A stretch of 64,000 nucleotides of DNA from Sporolactobacillus sp. Y61. GTDB lineage: Bacteria > Bacillota > Bacilli > Bacillales > Sporolactobacillaceae. How positions within the stretch are numbered: position 1 is the stretch's first letter; the number at the start of each line of letters is the position of its first letter. The position numbers and the translations under genes are program-made. Below, one piece after another: positions 19,797-29,050 of the stretch. The notes beneath the pieces are model-generated. The model worked only from the letters and a program-made list of their open reading frames with translations. It had not been told where the DNA came from and did not search any database. The stretch spans positions 806,001-870,000 of the forward strand of contig NZ_CP159510.1 in NCBI RefSeq assembly GCF_040529185.1, read 5' to 3'.

Positions 19797-20612
19797 ATGG
19801 TCAGGAAAGCGATTATCCCTGCTGCCGGATATGGTACAAGAAGTCTTCCGATTACCAGGGTCATCCCTAAGGAAATGTTTCCGATTCATCACAAACCCTC
19901 TATTCAGTACGTCGTGGAAGAAGCCGTCTCTGCGGGCATCGAGCAGATTCTGATGATTGTTTCCCGTTCCAAGAATATGATCATAGATTATTTTGATGAG
20001 TCGCTTGAACTTGAGATGTATCTGCAAAAGGCGAACAAATTACACTTACTGTCTAAAGTGAAACGTCCTGACGTTCAGATTCTTTATACGCGTCAGCCGT
20101 TTGCCGGAGGGCTGGGGCAGGCGATCCGTCTGGGGCAGCATTTTATCGGGAATGATCCTTTTGCCGTCCTGCTCCCGGATGATCTGGTTATCGGCGAAGG
20201 AATCAAAGAGTTGATCGATGTTTATCAGGAAGAGCATGGCTCTGTTATCGGATTGAAAGAGGTTGAAGAAGAGCAGTTGAAAAATTATGGTGTGATTGAC
20301 GGCGATCCGATTCGGAATGATCTTTTTTCTATTAAAGGGGTTGTGGAAAAACCTCAGGAGAATCCGCCGTCCCGCCATGCGATCATCGGCAGATATGTTT
20401 TTACTCCGGAGATTATGGCTGCATTGGAAAAGGTTCAGCCTGATCGTGGAGGAGAGATTCAGTTAACCGCCGGGATTCAGGAACTGCTGGCTGCACAGCC
20501 CTGCTATGGTAAGGTGATTTCGGGACAAAGATTTGATGTGGCCTCTGAAAAAGATTACATCGATTTACAGCTGCAGATGTACCGGCAGCATGCAGATCAC
20601 CAGGGGAAATAA
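19797..20612 (+). CDS. galU: UTP-glucose-1-phosphate uridylyltransferase (GalU type)
   Basis: 271 residues, slightly shorter than typical GalU (~290). The nucleotide-binding motif is IPAAGYGTRSLPIT followed by KEMFPI; PSIQYVVEEA and the late GEIQLTAGIQEL are family segments. The less common GYGTRS in place of GLGTRF suggests a paralogue dedicated to this polysaccharide cluster rather than the housekeeping enzyme. GAAGGGGGG precedes the ATG. It makes UDP-glucose for the divergent UDP-glucose dehydrogenase. Confidence 0.87.
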   Translation: MVRKAIIPAAGYGTRSLPITRVIPKEMFPIHHKPSIQYVVEEAVSAGIEQILMIVSRSKNMIIDYFDESLELEMYLQKANKLHLLSKVKRPDVQILYTRQPFAGGLGQAIRLGQHFIGNDPFAVLLPDDLVIGEGIKELIDVYQEEHGSVIGLKEVEEEQLKNYGVIDGDPIRNDLFSIKGVVEKPQENPPSRHAIIGRYVFTPEIMAALEKVQPDRGGEIQLTAGIQELLAAQPCYGKVISGQRFDVASEKDYIDLQLQMYRQHADHQGK

Positions 20613-20744
20613 TAGATTGAAAAAATGTTTGCCGGCTGGCAGATCGAGCGCCGCCAGAGGCTTAGTTTTTCTGATGCTGTTTTCCGCAAAAATTTAAAAA
20701 ACAAAAAAACGGTTCCGGTTGCGGATCCGTTTTTCCTCATTCGG

Positions 20745-20928
20745 TTTATCCTGCATGAACGGGCGTACCCTCTCTCAGGGTCGTGGGGATGAGCGAACAG
20801 GCCTGGGTCGCAGAAGCCCGATGGATTCAACGAACAATCAGCGGGGATGACGCCGGCTGAAAGTGAGGACGCCCTGTCGCAGGGCACGTCCTGTCCATAA
20901 AACCCCCACTGATTGACGTTTCACTTTA
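20745..20928 (-). repeat. Structured dispersed element at a gene 3' end, copy 1
   Basis: Read on the minus strand, it begins at the TAA stop of the next gene (TAAAGTGAAACGTCAATCAG), has an outer stem CAATCAGTGGGGG with CCCCGCTGATTG, an inner hairpin GGACG-GCCCTG with CAGGGC-GTCC, then TTGTTCGTTGAA, a GACCCTG segment, and ends near CGCCCGTTCATGC...GGATAAA. Copy 2 at 34,027-34,227 aligns along its whole length with compensating changes. Confidence 0.75.
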
Positions 20929-22077
20929 TTTCTCAGCCTGTCTCGTTACAGTCTGATACAAGGTTTCCAGTTCATCTGCGACCCGCTGAAAATTATAGAT
21001 TTCTTCCACTTTTGATCTTCCGGCCCGGCCCATTTGATCGGCCAGATCCGGATCGGCCAGCAGCGGGTTCAGCACCTGCGCAAAGGCCCGGGGATCCTTA
21101 TAACGCCTGATGATCTTTGCAGCTCCATCGTTCAGAAATAATTCCGGATTTCCCCCGCGTGCGGTGGTGACGACGGGCAGGCCGGCAGCCATCGCTTCAT
21201 AGTGTACGCGTGCGAGCGGTTCCTTCCACTGGGAGGGACAAATAAAGATATCTGATGCGGCAAAATATTTCGGAATTTCCTCAACAGGAACATAGGATGT
21301 GAAGACCACTCGCTCCTCGAGTTCATCGGCTGCCTGTTTCAGTTTCTCAATATAGCCGCTCGGTGCATCGTCCGCATACCATTTACTTCCGACGATGAGT
21401 AATCTGACCCGGCCGGATGTTTCAGAGAGTTCCTTCATGGCTTCCAGAATCAGGTGGCAGCCCTTCTCAGATACCAGTCTTCCGACGAAGAGCAGTACCC
21501 GTTCATCACCGGCGATCTGATAACGCGCCCGGATCTGGTTCCGCCATTCCTTCCCTTTCTCAGACCATACAGGTGCATACTCGTTTGTATCCACCCCTGT
21601 ATAAAGGACATGTGTTTTTTCTTCAAGTCCGGGGAATTTCGCGACCGTATCCTCAGCAACAAACCGGCTGACAGTCAGCACCTGATCGGCTTCCTGCAAA
21701 CAGCCTGCCGCAAGGTGACGATCCATTTTCAGCGTGTCGTAAATCAGATTATGCAGAGACAGGAAAAGCCGGGCATCAGGCGCAGCCTGGCGAAGTTCAG
21801 CGAGCCACCCGGGACGGTTATAAACCTGGATCAGATCGAATGCCCCAGCTCTGATGCTTTCACAGACGTGCGGAAAAAAAACAGACCGGTCAAAGCGGAT
21901 CCAGGTCACTCCGCCGGACTTTTCATGGACAGGGAGTGCCGGATCGGTAATGGAAAACACGGTCACATCGTGAGATCGGGCAATCAGCGGAGCAATCTTT
22001 GAAATCAGAAGCTGGATGGCTCCCCCTTTAACCGGTGGACACGGCCCCCGGTCGGAACAGATGAAGGCGATCTTCAT
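20926..22077 (-). CDS. CotSA-like glycosyltransferase family 4, spore coat
   Basis: 383 residues. GT-B fold: the N-terminal acceptor domain begins MKIAFICSDRGPCPPVKGGA, and the C-terminal nucleotide-sugar domain has FVGRLVSEKG and the SQWKEPLARVHYEAMAAGLP stretch with the conserved E-x7-E. VKGGAIQ, GSKWY and WKEPLARVHYEAMA closely match my recollection of B. subtilis CotSA, a coat glycosyltransferase. It is the last gene of a minus-strand operon; its start overlaps the GT2 gene stop by 4 bases. Confidence 0.87.
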   Translation of the reverse strand: MKIAFICSDRGPCPPVKGGAIQLLISKIAPLIARSHDVTVFSITDPALPVHEKSGGVTWIRFDRSVFFPHVCESIRAGAFDLIQVYNRPGWLAELRQAAPDARLFLSLHNLIYDTLKMDRHLAAGCLQEADQVLTVSRFVAEDTVAKFPGLEEKTHVLYTGVDTNEYAPVWSEKGKEWRNQIRARYQIAGDERVLLFVGRLVSEKGCHLILEAMKELSETSGRVRLLIVGSKWYADDAPSGYIEKLKQAADELEERVVFTSYVPVEEIPKYFAASDIFICPSQWKEPLARVHYEAMAAGLPVVTTARGGNPELFLNDGAAKIIRRYKDPRAFAQVLNPLLADPDLADQMGRAGRSKVEEIYNFQRVADELETLYQTVTRQAEK

Positions 22078-22832
22078 CGCGCTTTCCCCTTACTTTTTTT
22101 CTTCCCGTATTTTTTGTCCAGTTCGATCAGACGCTTATCGTCCCAGCCATATAATGCCAGGGTATGATCCCGTATTTCCGGATGGTGGATCCGGATGCTC
22201 AGACTGCTTCGGTTCTCACCGTGAAGCCAGTATTCACACAAAGGTTCTTCAAGACAGTAACCGCGGTAATACTCAGCAAGCCGCAGCCACATATCCCAGT
22301 CCTGGGAATACCAGTAGTCTTCATTGAACAGTCCGGCTTTGTCAAAGCAGGCTTTATGAACCAGCAGTGTCGATGTCCGGATGGTAAATTTACGTGAAAA
22401 AAGGCAATACTGCAGATGCTCCCGGCTTTTACAGGTAAGGGGTTTACGCAGCTTGGTTCTTTTGCCTTTTTCATTGACATTATAGTACCAGCTGTAAAGA
22501 AAACGGCACTCAGGGTGTTCGTGAATGAAGGCCATCTGTTTTTCCAGTTTATCCGGCAGGAACCGGTCGTCGGAATCACAGAGGGCGATATAGTTGCCTC
22601 TGGCGAGACGGATCCCGGCATTCCGTGCAGCAGAAGGCCCTTTATTTTCCTGATAAATGTAGCGAATTTTATCTCCAAAAGCTTTTAACAGATCACGGGT
22701 ATCGTCTGTTGAGCCGTCATCTACCACAATAATCTCATAATCGCTGTAAGACTGGGCTAATACGCTTTTCACTGCCGCGACAGTAAAAGCTCCGCGGTTA
22801 TAAGTTGGGATGATGACACTGATTTCAGTCAT
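22074..22832 (-). CDS. Glycosyltransferase family 2
   Basis: 252 residues from the ATG at 22832, which has AAAGGAG just upstream; a longer frame to 22916 lies within the neighbouring gene. GT-A motifs: SVIIPTYNRG, VDDGSTDDT, GPSAARNAGI and the metal-binding DSDD (residues ~96-99), then DWDMWLRLAEY. The C-terminus is basic (KKYGKKKSKGKAR). It overlaps the upstream GT4 gene by 8 bases and cotSA by 4, so the three are translated from one message. It adds a sugar to the coat or surface polysaccharide; donor unknown. Confidence 0.88.
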   Translation of the reverse strand: MTEISVIIPTYNRGAFTVAAVKSVLAQSYSDYEIIVVDDGSTDDTRDLLKAFGDKIRYIYQENKGPSAARNAGIRLARGNYIALCDSDDRFLPDKLEKQMAFIHEHPECRFLYSWYYNVNEKGKRTKLRKPLTCKSREHLQYCLFSRKFTIRTSTLLVHKACFDKAGLFNEDYWYSQDWDMWLRLAEYYRGYCLEEPLCEYWLHGENRSSLSIRIHHPEIRDHTLALYGWDDKRLIELDKKYGKKKSKGKAR

Positions 22833-23928
22833 CGGTGCGCTCCTTTCCCTGCATGTTCCCTTTTTCAAGAACAGAATCATAAATGCGTTCAAGTTCGTCG
22901 ATCTGGCGCTCGGCATTGAACTGCCGCTTTACCGTCTTTCTTCCTTTTTTTGCCATCTTACGCCACCGGTCCGGGTGACGGATCAGCCAGATCAGTGATT
23001 CGGCAAGCGCATCCGGGTCTTTTTCAGGGACAAGAATCCCGGATTCTCCGCTGCGTACCAGTTCGGGAATGCCCGCATGCTTTGTTGAGACGACAGGCAG
23101 TCCGGATGCCATGGCTTCTTTTAATACATTGGGTATCCCTTCCTGATTTCCATCAGGTGTTCTGGTGCTGGCCAGCGCAAACAAGTGGGCTTGTTGCATT
23201 TCCCTGACAATATCTTCATATGATAGTGCCCCCGAAAAAGTAACGGCATGATCTAATTTGAGTCCTTTGACCAGATTTTCCAGATCGGTACGCAGCTTTC
23301 CATCGCCGACAATGCGCAGTCTGGTGCCAGGGAACTGACGATGCACCTTCTGGAAGGCTTCGATCAGGTACTTCATCCCCTTTTTTTTCACAAGCCGTCC
23401 GACAGAAAGGATGGTGATCGATCCATCTAAGGGGACGGGGGTATGCCGGAATGGAAATTGTTCGATGTTAATGCCACTGTGATGAACGTGTATTTTATGT
23501 TTGGGGCACCCGTACTTCACCAGAATCTTTTTCATGTTATTTGAGGTTGCCGTGAAGGCATCGCTTTCGGAGAACAGCTGCTCCAGACGTCCATCATATT
23601 TTTCCATCGACCGGACATTCGTCGGCAGATCAAAACCATGGAATGAAGTCAGTACAGGGATGTCCAGTTCCTGCCGGATATCCAGCAGCTCGACTCCCGT
23701 TACACCGAACCGTGCGTGAATCAGATCGACCTGTTCTCTTGCGAGGATCTCTTTTAATTCATCTCGCGTCCTGTAGATGAAAACCGGATCAAAAGGGAAA
23801 TTTCTTCGGTTCATTTCTTTCTTGCAGCAGACCAACGACGTGTAGGTTTTCAGATCAATTAATTCTGAATAGATGAATGTCTCGCTGATGGGTAAGAACC
23901 AGTTCCGTATGACGGCTACCTTGCGCAC
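22825..23928 (-). CDS. Glycosyltransferase family 4
   Basis: 367 residues, GT-B fold. It begins MRKVAVIRNWFLPISETFI, a pattern of exopolysaccharide GT4 enzymes that start with 'SETFI'. HARFGVTGVELL and TSFHGFDLP are in the acceptor half; SVGRLVKKKGMKYLIEAF, the acidic EGIPNVLKEAMASGLPVV and GILVPEKDPDALAE are in the donor half. The position within the operon parallels ytcC of B. subtilis, but sequence alone does not prove orthology. Confidence 0.87.
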   Translation of the reverse strand: MRKVAVIRNWFLPISETFIYSELIDLKTYTSLVCCKKEMNRRNFPFDPVFIYRTRDELKEILAREQVDLIHARFGVTGVELLDIRQELDIPVLTSFHGFDLPTNVRSMEKYDGRLEQLFSESDAFTATSNNMKKILVKYGCPKHKIHVHHSGINIEQFPFRHTPVPLDGSITILSVGRLVKKKGMKYLIEAFQKVHRQFPGTRLRIVGDGKLRTDLENLVKGLKLDHAVTFSGALSYEDIVREMQQAHLFALASTRTPDGNQEGIPNVLKEAMASGLPVVSTKHAGIPELVRSGESGILVPEKDPDALAESLIWLIRHPDRWRKMAKKGRKTVKRQFNAERQIDELERIYDSVLEKGNMQGKERTDD

Positions 23929-23972
23929 GGGATATCACCACTTTCCGTATTTTTTGCATCGCATGCCGCCCG

Positions 23973-24755
23973 TCAGGCAGAAGGTAAACTGCTGAAATAC
24001 TGTGCACTTTCAATCATCGGCCGGCAGTCATTGTTGTCTTTTAAGCCGATTTCAAAGATAAAATCTTTGTGTATCAAAAGAGGCTTCAGATTGATCCAGT
24101 CAATTTTTCCCTTGCCCAGTGGCAGGGCATCATGTCGCTTGCCTGCACTGTCGACAAGGTGGAAGTAACGCACCTGCTTCTCAACTTGTTCTGTCACTTG
24201 CTTCAGCCTGCGGTTGCTCCCTTTTAAAGAAATGAAGGCATGACTGATATCCAGGCAGAGGGCGAGATGCAGCGGCTCAATGATTTCGGAGAGGACGTGC
24301 GGGTTGGCAAAAGAGAAAAGGCCGGCTGTTGTGTTCTCCCAGAGAAAACAGTCACCGCCCTTCTGAACCAGCTTTTCAATACGGGTTCTCATGTTTCGAC
24401 TCGCAGAACGGCCGCTGAGAAGCGAACTTTCGGATCCGGAATAGTGCGCATGAATCACGCATAACACGTCTGCCTGCCGGCACAAATCGGCAAGGCGCCT
24501 GCATGACCACTGATAATAGCTGGTGATTTCCGGATTCCGGCTCATGATGTCCAGCCTGATCTGCCTGCAGGTCACGGGCTGATGTAAATAGACTTTGATC
24601 CCCGCCTGTTTTAACTGAAAAAGGGTATCCAGCAGTTCCTGCGGCTTCTGTATATCTTCTTCAGTCAGCTGAAGTTCAATGATCTCCGGCAGATACTTCA
24701 GCCGGTCGGCTAATTGCCGGGAATCCAGACCGCATTTTAAACGAATAAATGGCAT
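23973..24755 (-). CDS. TIM-barrel protein, sugar phosphate isomerase/epimerase-like
   Basis: About 260 residues from the ATG at 24755 (start uncertain: the frame extends to 24884 through a Gly/Arg-rich stretch without fold-like sequence). Alternating beta-alpha segments and the conserved points CVIHAHYS, FLWENTT, LCLDISHAF and YFHLVDSAG resemble the xylose isomerase-like/AP endonuclease 2 superfamily, with His, Glu and Asp metal ligands. First gene of the minus-strand operon with the three glycosyltransferases. Substrate unknown; it may make a sugar precursor. Confidence 0.65.
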   Translation of the reverse strand: MPFIRLKCGLDSRQLADRLKYLPEIIELQLTEEDIQKPQELLDTLFQLKQAGIKVYLHQPVTCRQIRLDIMSRNPEITSYYQWSCRRLADLCRQADVLCVIHAHYSGSESSLLSGRSASRNMRTRIEKLVQKGGDCFLWENTTAGLFSFANPHVLSEIIEPLHLALCLDISHAFISLKGSNRRLKQVTEQVEKQVRYFHLVDSAGKRHDALPLGKGKIDWINLKPLLIHKDFIFEIGLKDNNDCRPMIESAQYFSSLPSA

Positions 24756-24978
24756 ACCCCGCCCCCGTTTCCGCAATTTTTTCCTGCCTGGTCTCAACTG
24801 CACGCAGGAAAGTTCATCATAACTGTATTCATGACCATCCGGAAATGTTCCCCCGTCAGGTCCGTGATGCATCTGATCCTGCAATTTTTCTCTGAGCGGC
24901 AGTCCATAAGTGTATGCATCATGACTGGCCGGATCATAGGATAGAAAAAGCAGATTGACAGAGGAAGGAGTGTCCGGT

Positions 24979-26091
24979 GTGATTCACTATGTTGTGGGGC
25001 GGAATCTGGGCCATCTGAATAAGTGTGTGGCCAATCTTGCCCGGTTTGCGGAGATCAGTGATGAACCGGTTACCATCTACGCGTTTAAAAAGTCACATGA
25101 ATGGCTTCGCTCAAATTTCACACACGGAAAGATCGAGCGTTATATCAATCCTCAGAAGAAGGCTGAAACGCTTCTGAATGCCGGTCTGGTCATGCATGAC
25201 TGGAGGGATGAAATACGCTTTCTGAAAAAGGAACGTACGGGTACCGGGCCGGTTATTGGCGGCGTTTACCACAGTGATCTTTTCGACTCAGAAGAGGATA
25301 CGGAGCCGGCCAGAAAGTTCAAACGACAGATCCGCGGGATCGCCCAGGAATCCACGGATATCTTTTTCCACATCAACATCAAGCAACCGGAATATGTCCC
25401 TCAGCTGTCCACCTGTTATGTGCCGATTCCGATCATCGCGCGGGATATCACTCAATCACCGGAAGAGGTGAAGAAAAGGCTGGGCCTTCAGAAAGACGAG
25501 CCTTTTATCCTCATCCAGATGGGCGGGGGAGCCGGGCGTTTCCGATATAAATTCATCAATGAATGGTACGAAAAAATCAATCAGATTCATGTGAGGCCGT
25601 ACCGGATTGTGATCGGCGGCCAGCTTGAGGGCGGGGACTTTATGTTTCATGATGACAGGGTTCGGGCCCCTTTATTTGCTAATGGGCGGAATTTGATTCA
25701 TGCGGCGGACATGGTTATCAGTAAGCCTGGGATGGGCATCCTGATGGACTGTATTTCGACAGGGACGCCGCTTCTTGCTCTGCCTGCGGATACAAAGGAG
25801 CGTGAAGCGAAAAACAGGATGCTCCGTGATTTGACCGGTTCGGATATCTGTCTGGCCGACAATCGGATGACACCGCGGGATCTGGAGGTCCATATCGCCG
25901 AGCTGATGAGTCAGAAAGCGCATTTTATAAAAACGTGCCGTACGGTCCCGGTCATCGGTGCAGATGTGGTGGCTAAAAGCATGAACATGCTGTCAGGGTG
26001 TACACTGAAGGAATTACCGGATGTGTATCAGGAGATATTAAAAATCACTCCGTTTTCTGTTCCTGATCAACCTCCTCACCCCTCGCTGTAA
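24979..26091 (+). CDS. MurG-like (GT28-type) glycosyltransferase
   Basis: 370 residues from GTG 24979, favoured because AGGAAGGAG (24962-24970) is 8 bases upstream; a TTG at 24955 would precede that site. The N-terminus YVVGRNLGHLNKC is a glycosyltransferase GGH-like loop. The C-terminal half has LIQMGGGAGRFR, IVIGG, and the donor site HAADMVISKPGMGILMDCISTGTPLL. It diverges from the isomerase/GT operon and probably contributes to the same polysaccharide. Its 3' end carries a partial copy of the structured repeat. Confidence 0.75.
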   Translation: MIHYVVGRNLGHLNKCVANLARFAEISDEPVTIYAFKKSHEWLRSNFTHGKIERYINPQKKAETLLNAGLVMHDWRDEIRFLKKERTGTGPVIGGVYHSDLFDSEEDTEPARKFKRQIRGIAQESTDIFFHINIKQPEYVPQLSTCYVPIPIIARDITQSPEEVKKRLGLQKDEPFILIQMGGGAGRFRYKFINEWYEKINQIHVRPYRIVIGGQLEGGDFMFHDDRVRAPLFANGRNLIHAADMVISKPGMGILMDCISTGTPLLALPADTKEREAKNRMLRDLTGSDICLADNRMTPRDLEVHIAELMSQKAHFIKTCRTVPVIGADVVAKSMNMLSGCTLKELPDVYQEILKITPFSVPDQPPHPSL

Positions 26092-26095
26092 TCCG

Positions 26096-26125
26096 TAATA
26101 AAGTGAAGCTTCAATCCGTGGGGGG
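26096..26125 (+). repeat. Partial copy of the structured 3'-end element
   Basis: TAATAAAGTGAAGCTTCAAT followed by CCGTGGGGGGTTT matches the first ~30 bases of the elements at 20,745 and 34,027 and again starts right after a stop codon (5 nt). The downstream CTGATTG arm is not recognisable, so this copy is truncated or diverged. Confidence 0.5.
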
Positions 26126-26243
26126 TTTCTGCCCGTGTCTGTCCTCTCTGTCCTCAGATATCCGCTGCGGACTTCCCAGGGCTGCCCGAAGACAGGTATA
26201 ATAGCATAAGGATCGAATTAAAAGGGCAGAGGAGACGAAAAAA

Positions 26244-27455
26244 ATGATCAATCAGGAATATAAAGCCATGATCGGGAAGAAATCGATTATTCGTAAACTG
26301 GCCGAATACGCAACGCGGCGCTCAGAAGAGATTGGCCGGGAGAATGTCTTTGATTACACGATCGGTAATCCTTCCGTACCGGTTCCGCAGGCTTTTACTG
26401 ATAAGCTGGTGGAACTGGCGACGAGTCATGATCCGGTGGCTGTACACGGCTACAGTCCGAGCCTCGGGATTACGTCCGTACGGGAGAAAATAGCTGCTTC
26501 ATTAAGGAGACGTTTCGGACTGGAGTATCGGAAGGAGCATATCTTTATGACTTCCGGGGCGGCGGGAGCAGTTGCTCATGCCCTGCGCGCCGTCACGGTC
26601 CCTGGTGACGAAGTGATCACCTTCGCCCCCTATTTTCCGGAGTATAATCCCTATGTCAATAAGACCGGGGCGGTCCTGAAGATTGTTCCGCCGGATACAG
26701 AGACTTTTCAGATCAATTTTGCAGAGTTTGAAAAAATGCTCTCATCAAAAGTGATGGCTGTCCTGATTAATACACCGAACAATCCGTCCGGCATCACCTA
26801 TTCAACAGAGACCATTAAGAAATTGGCCGCATTCCTCGAGGACCGGGAGAGGGAATATGGCCACGATATCTACCTGATCTCAGATGAACCGTACCGGGAA
26901 ATTGTCTTTAAGGGAGTTGATGCACCCTACGTGGCGGGACTTTACCACAACAGCATCACCTGTTACTCATTCAGTAAATCACTCTCGCTTCCGGGGGAGC
27001 GGATCGGGTATGTTGCAGTTAACCCCGCCTGCCGTGACGCGGAGCTGATCGTTGAGATGTGCGGTCAGATTTCAAGAGGGATCGGCCATAACTGTCCGCC
27101 TTCGATTATTCAGCTGGCAGTCGCGGAGGTGGCTGATCTGACTGCCGACCTGTCGGTTTATGAAACCAACATGAACATCCTTTATCATGAACTGACCGGC
27201 CTCGGTTTCTCGTGTGTAAAACCGGGCGGGACCTTTTATATGTTTCCTAAAGCTCTGGAAGAGGATGCAGTTGCTTTTTGTAAACGCGCCCTCAAATATG
27301 ATCTGATCCTGGTTCCGGCGGACAGCTTCGGATGCCCCGGTTATTTCCGGATGGCCTACTGCATGTCGACAGAAAAGGTCAGACGGTCGCTTCCCGCGTT
27401 CAGAAAACTGGCAGCAGAGTATCGGCAGATCGGGGAACGGAGCGGTCAGGCTTGA
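26244..27455 (+). CDS. Pyridoxal-phosphate aminotransferase class I/II
   Basis: 403 residues. Fold-type I: DYTIGNPSVPVP near the N-terminus, TSGAAGA for phosphate binding, NTPNNPSGITY, ISDEPYREIVF (PLP ring Asp and Tyr) and the PLP Lys in YSFSKSLSLPGERIGY, then RMAYCM with the carboxylate-binding Arg. Resembles aspartate/aromatic-type aminotransferases; the true substrate is not clear. AGAGGAG site well placed. Monocistronic. Confidence 0.9.
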   Translation: MINQEYKAMIGKKSIIRKLAEYATRRSEEIGRENVFDYTIGNPSVPVPQAFTDKLVELATSHDPVAVHGYSPSLGITSVREKIAASLRRRFGLEYRKEHIFMTSGAAGAVAHALRAVTVPGDEVITFAPYFPEYNPYVNKTGAVLKIVPPDTETFQINFAEFEKMLSSKVMAVLINTPNNPSGITYSTETIKKLAAFLEDREREYGHDIYLISDEPYREIVFKGVDAPYVAGLYHNSITCYSFSKSLSLPGERIGYVAVNPACRDAELIVEMCGQISRGIGHNCPPSIIQLAVAEVADLTADLSVYETNMNILYHELTGLGFSCVKPGGTFYMFPKALEEDAVAFCKRALKYDLILVPADSFGCPGYFRMAYCMSTEKVRRSLPAFRKLAAEYRQIGERSGQA

Positions 27456-27596
27456 AAATCAGGGGCATCAGGCCGATGTAAAAGATAAGCGTCTTTTTGG
27501 CGTACCGGCGTTCTGCTGTGAAAAAGTGATGCTATATCGATTCACCACACGCCGGCATGCATGGGTACGGAAAACCTAATGTGTTTTTACTGAACC

Positions 27597-27960
27597 GTGT
27601 GTGCCATACGGAGAACAGCGGTTAATAGAGTAATGACCTTTGGAAGATTGGGTGTCCTGCTATGCCGGGAGCCGGGGAAGGAAGACCGTGAGTTATCTTT
27701 TTTCACATTCGCTCTGTTCTCTTTGCCTGATCGCATGCTGAATGATACCATGGAGCATATTAAGGACAGGCCGCCGCTTCATCAGGTGATCATCGATGCC
27801 GCTCCGGATGAGATCAGACAGATTCGGGATACCGTGTTTGCTCTGGAAATGCGGACGGGGAGAATTTCAGCAGGTACACGTTCGATGTTCACCTGGGCAC
27901 AGGCAAGTGTCTGTCTCTTTACATAGATGCGCTGAAACAGCTGTCATCTGTTCCTGATAG
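27597..27960 (+). pseudogene. Unrecognised, probably broken ORF
   Basis: One frame reads RLGVLLCREPGK to AGTRSM (27597-27926); from about 27875 the reading continues better one frame away (TFDVHLGTGKCLSLYIDALKQL, stop near 27979). A single missing base around GGTAC would join them. No ribosome site and no recognisable family. The 600-bp gap from 27456 to 28059 has nothing else I can support. Confidence 0.25.
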
Positions 27961-28059
27961 ATCGGTTTCCCGGAATACTTGACCGTGCTGCCTGCAGCAC
28001 AAAAGAGGACGCGATACGAAATGCTTTGGAATCCTATTTAACCGACGGGAGTGGTTCTT

Positions 28060-28578
28060 ATGAAAAAAATCATTATTGTCCTGTCAGTGGCAGCTATGCT
28101 GATGCTCAGTGCCTGTGCGGCCGACACGCAGACGCGTGACGGAGAATCTGCCACCGGCGATCAGACATCATCCACGGTGAAGAGCTCCTCATCTGAAGGG
28201 ATCTCTTCGGATCGTTCGGCTTCTTCCGACACTTCATCTGCGGATCAGTCCGTCGCTACCGATGCTTCATCCTCTGAAGAGCAAACGGCTGCCCCATCTG
28301 AGGGTGAATCGGTAAGTTCAGGTTCAGGCGAATCTGAGAAGCAGAACGCACTGGAGGCGGTTGTTCAGGCTGCGGGATATACACTGGATCAGGTCTATGC
28401 GGAAGTGCAGGATGACGGGGCCTTTTATTCTATTGAACTCCGGGAAAATCATTCCGATGACCCTGCTGCAGATCCTTCTACCGCGCCTTCCATTGGCTTT
28501 TTCCGGTACGATAAAGACAGCGGCAGGGTGACAAAGCTTGATATTGTCAGCAACGAATATAAGGAACTGACCCATTAA
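28060..28578 (+). CDS. Lipoprotein with Ser-rich linker
   Basis: 172 residues from the ATG at 28060 (GGGAGTGG upstream). Signal peptide KKIIIVLSVAAMLML ending in the lipobox LSAC, so it is anchored by a lipidated Cys21. Residues ~25-95 are low-complexity Ser/Thr/Asp/Glu, a wall-spanning linker. The C-terminal ~75 residues (YTLDQVYAEVQDDGAFYSIELREN, then IGFFRYDKDSGRVTKLD) form a small domain I cannot assign with confidence; it is reminiscent of PepSY-like folds. Confidence 0.75.
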   Translation: MKKIIIVLSVAAMLMLSACAADTQTRDGESATGDQTSSTVKSSSSEGISSDRSASSDTSSADQSVATDASSSEEQTAAPSEGESVSSGSGESEKQNALEAVVQAAGYTLDQVYAEVQDDGAFYSIELRENHSDDPAADPSTAPSIGFFRYDKDSGRVTKLDIVSNEYKELTH

Positions 28579-28663
28579 CCGGCATACGCCACCGGATGTT
28601 TTATTATTCGTAACCTCCAGGAAACTCATTATTTTAATAATGAGAGGAATGGGATTCAAATTA

Positions 28664-28692
28664 AAAACACAACGGCGTGTTTTTTTTTGTTC
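28664..28692 (+). terminator. Terminator after the lipoprotein gene
   Basis: AAAAACAC-AACGGC-GTGTTTTT, an A/T-rich 8-bp stem with a nine-T run. A separate CTCATTATT/AATAATGAG hairpin lies just before it (28624-28644). Confidence 0.65.
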
Positions 28693-28806
28693 ATGCCTCA
28701 GGGGATCTGTTGGTATCGTTTCAAATTTTATTTCAGAAGCCGGATTAGCTGGACAAAAAACAGCCCGATTTTCACAAAAACATCACTTTTAATCCGTTGT
28801 GATTCA

Positions 28807-28835
28807 TTGCTGCCTGATAAGGTCGATGGTATAAT
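28807..28835 (+). promoter_or_regulatory. Promoter for the D-2-hydroxyacid dehydrogenase gene
   Basis: TTGCTG (28807-28812), 17-nt spacer, TATAAT (28830-28835) with TG-G before it: a strong extended -10 promoter. It implies a ~210-nt leader (28841-29050) in which I see no clear riboswitch or terminator. Confidence 0.65.
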
Positions 28836-29050
28836 TTTTACTGTAGAGGGTTGCTTTCTGATATTTTTTTCCTTACTGGAGAAGAATAAAAGCAGCCGGT
28901 AAATACTGACTGGTCTTGGAATGTAGAGACGGCTCATTATTAATCTTGTGAAGGCGATCACGTAGCATGGTTTTCACAGGTGAAGGTGCTTACAGCCCGG
29001 TGCTCAGAAGCGTCGGGTGAAGAATAAAAATTCTGGGAGGATGTTTAGGC

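Noticed and set aside
28841..29050. Riboswitch in the long leader of the D-hydroxyacid dehydrogenase
   Set aside because: No known aptamer blocks and no terminator in the leader; length alone is not evidence.
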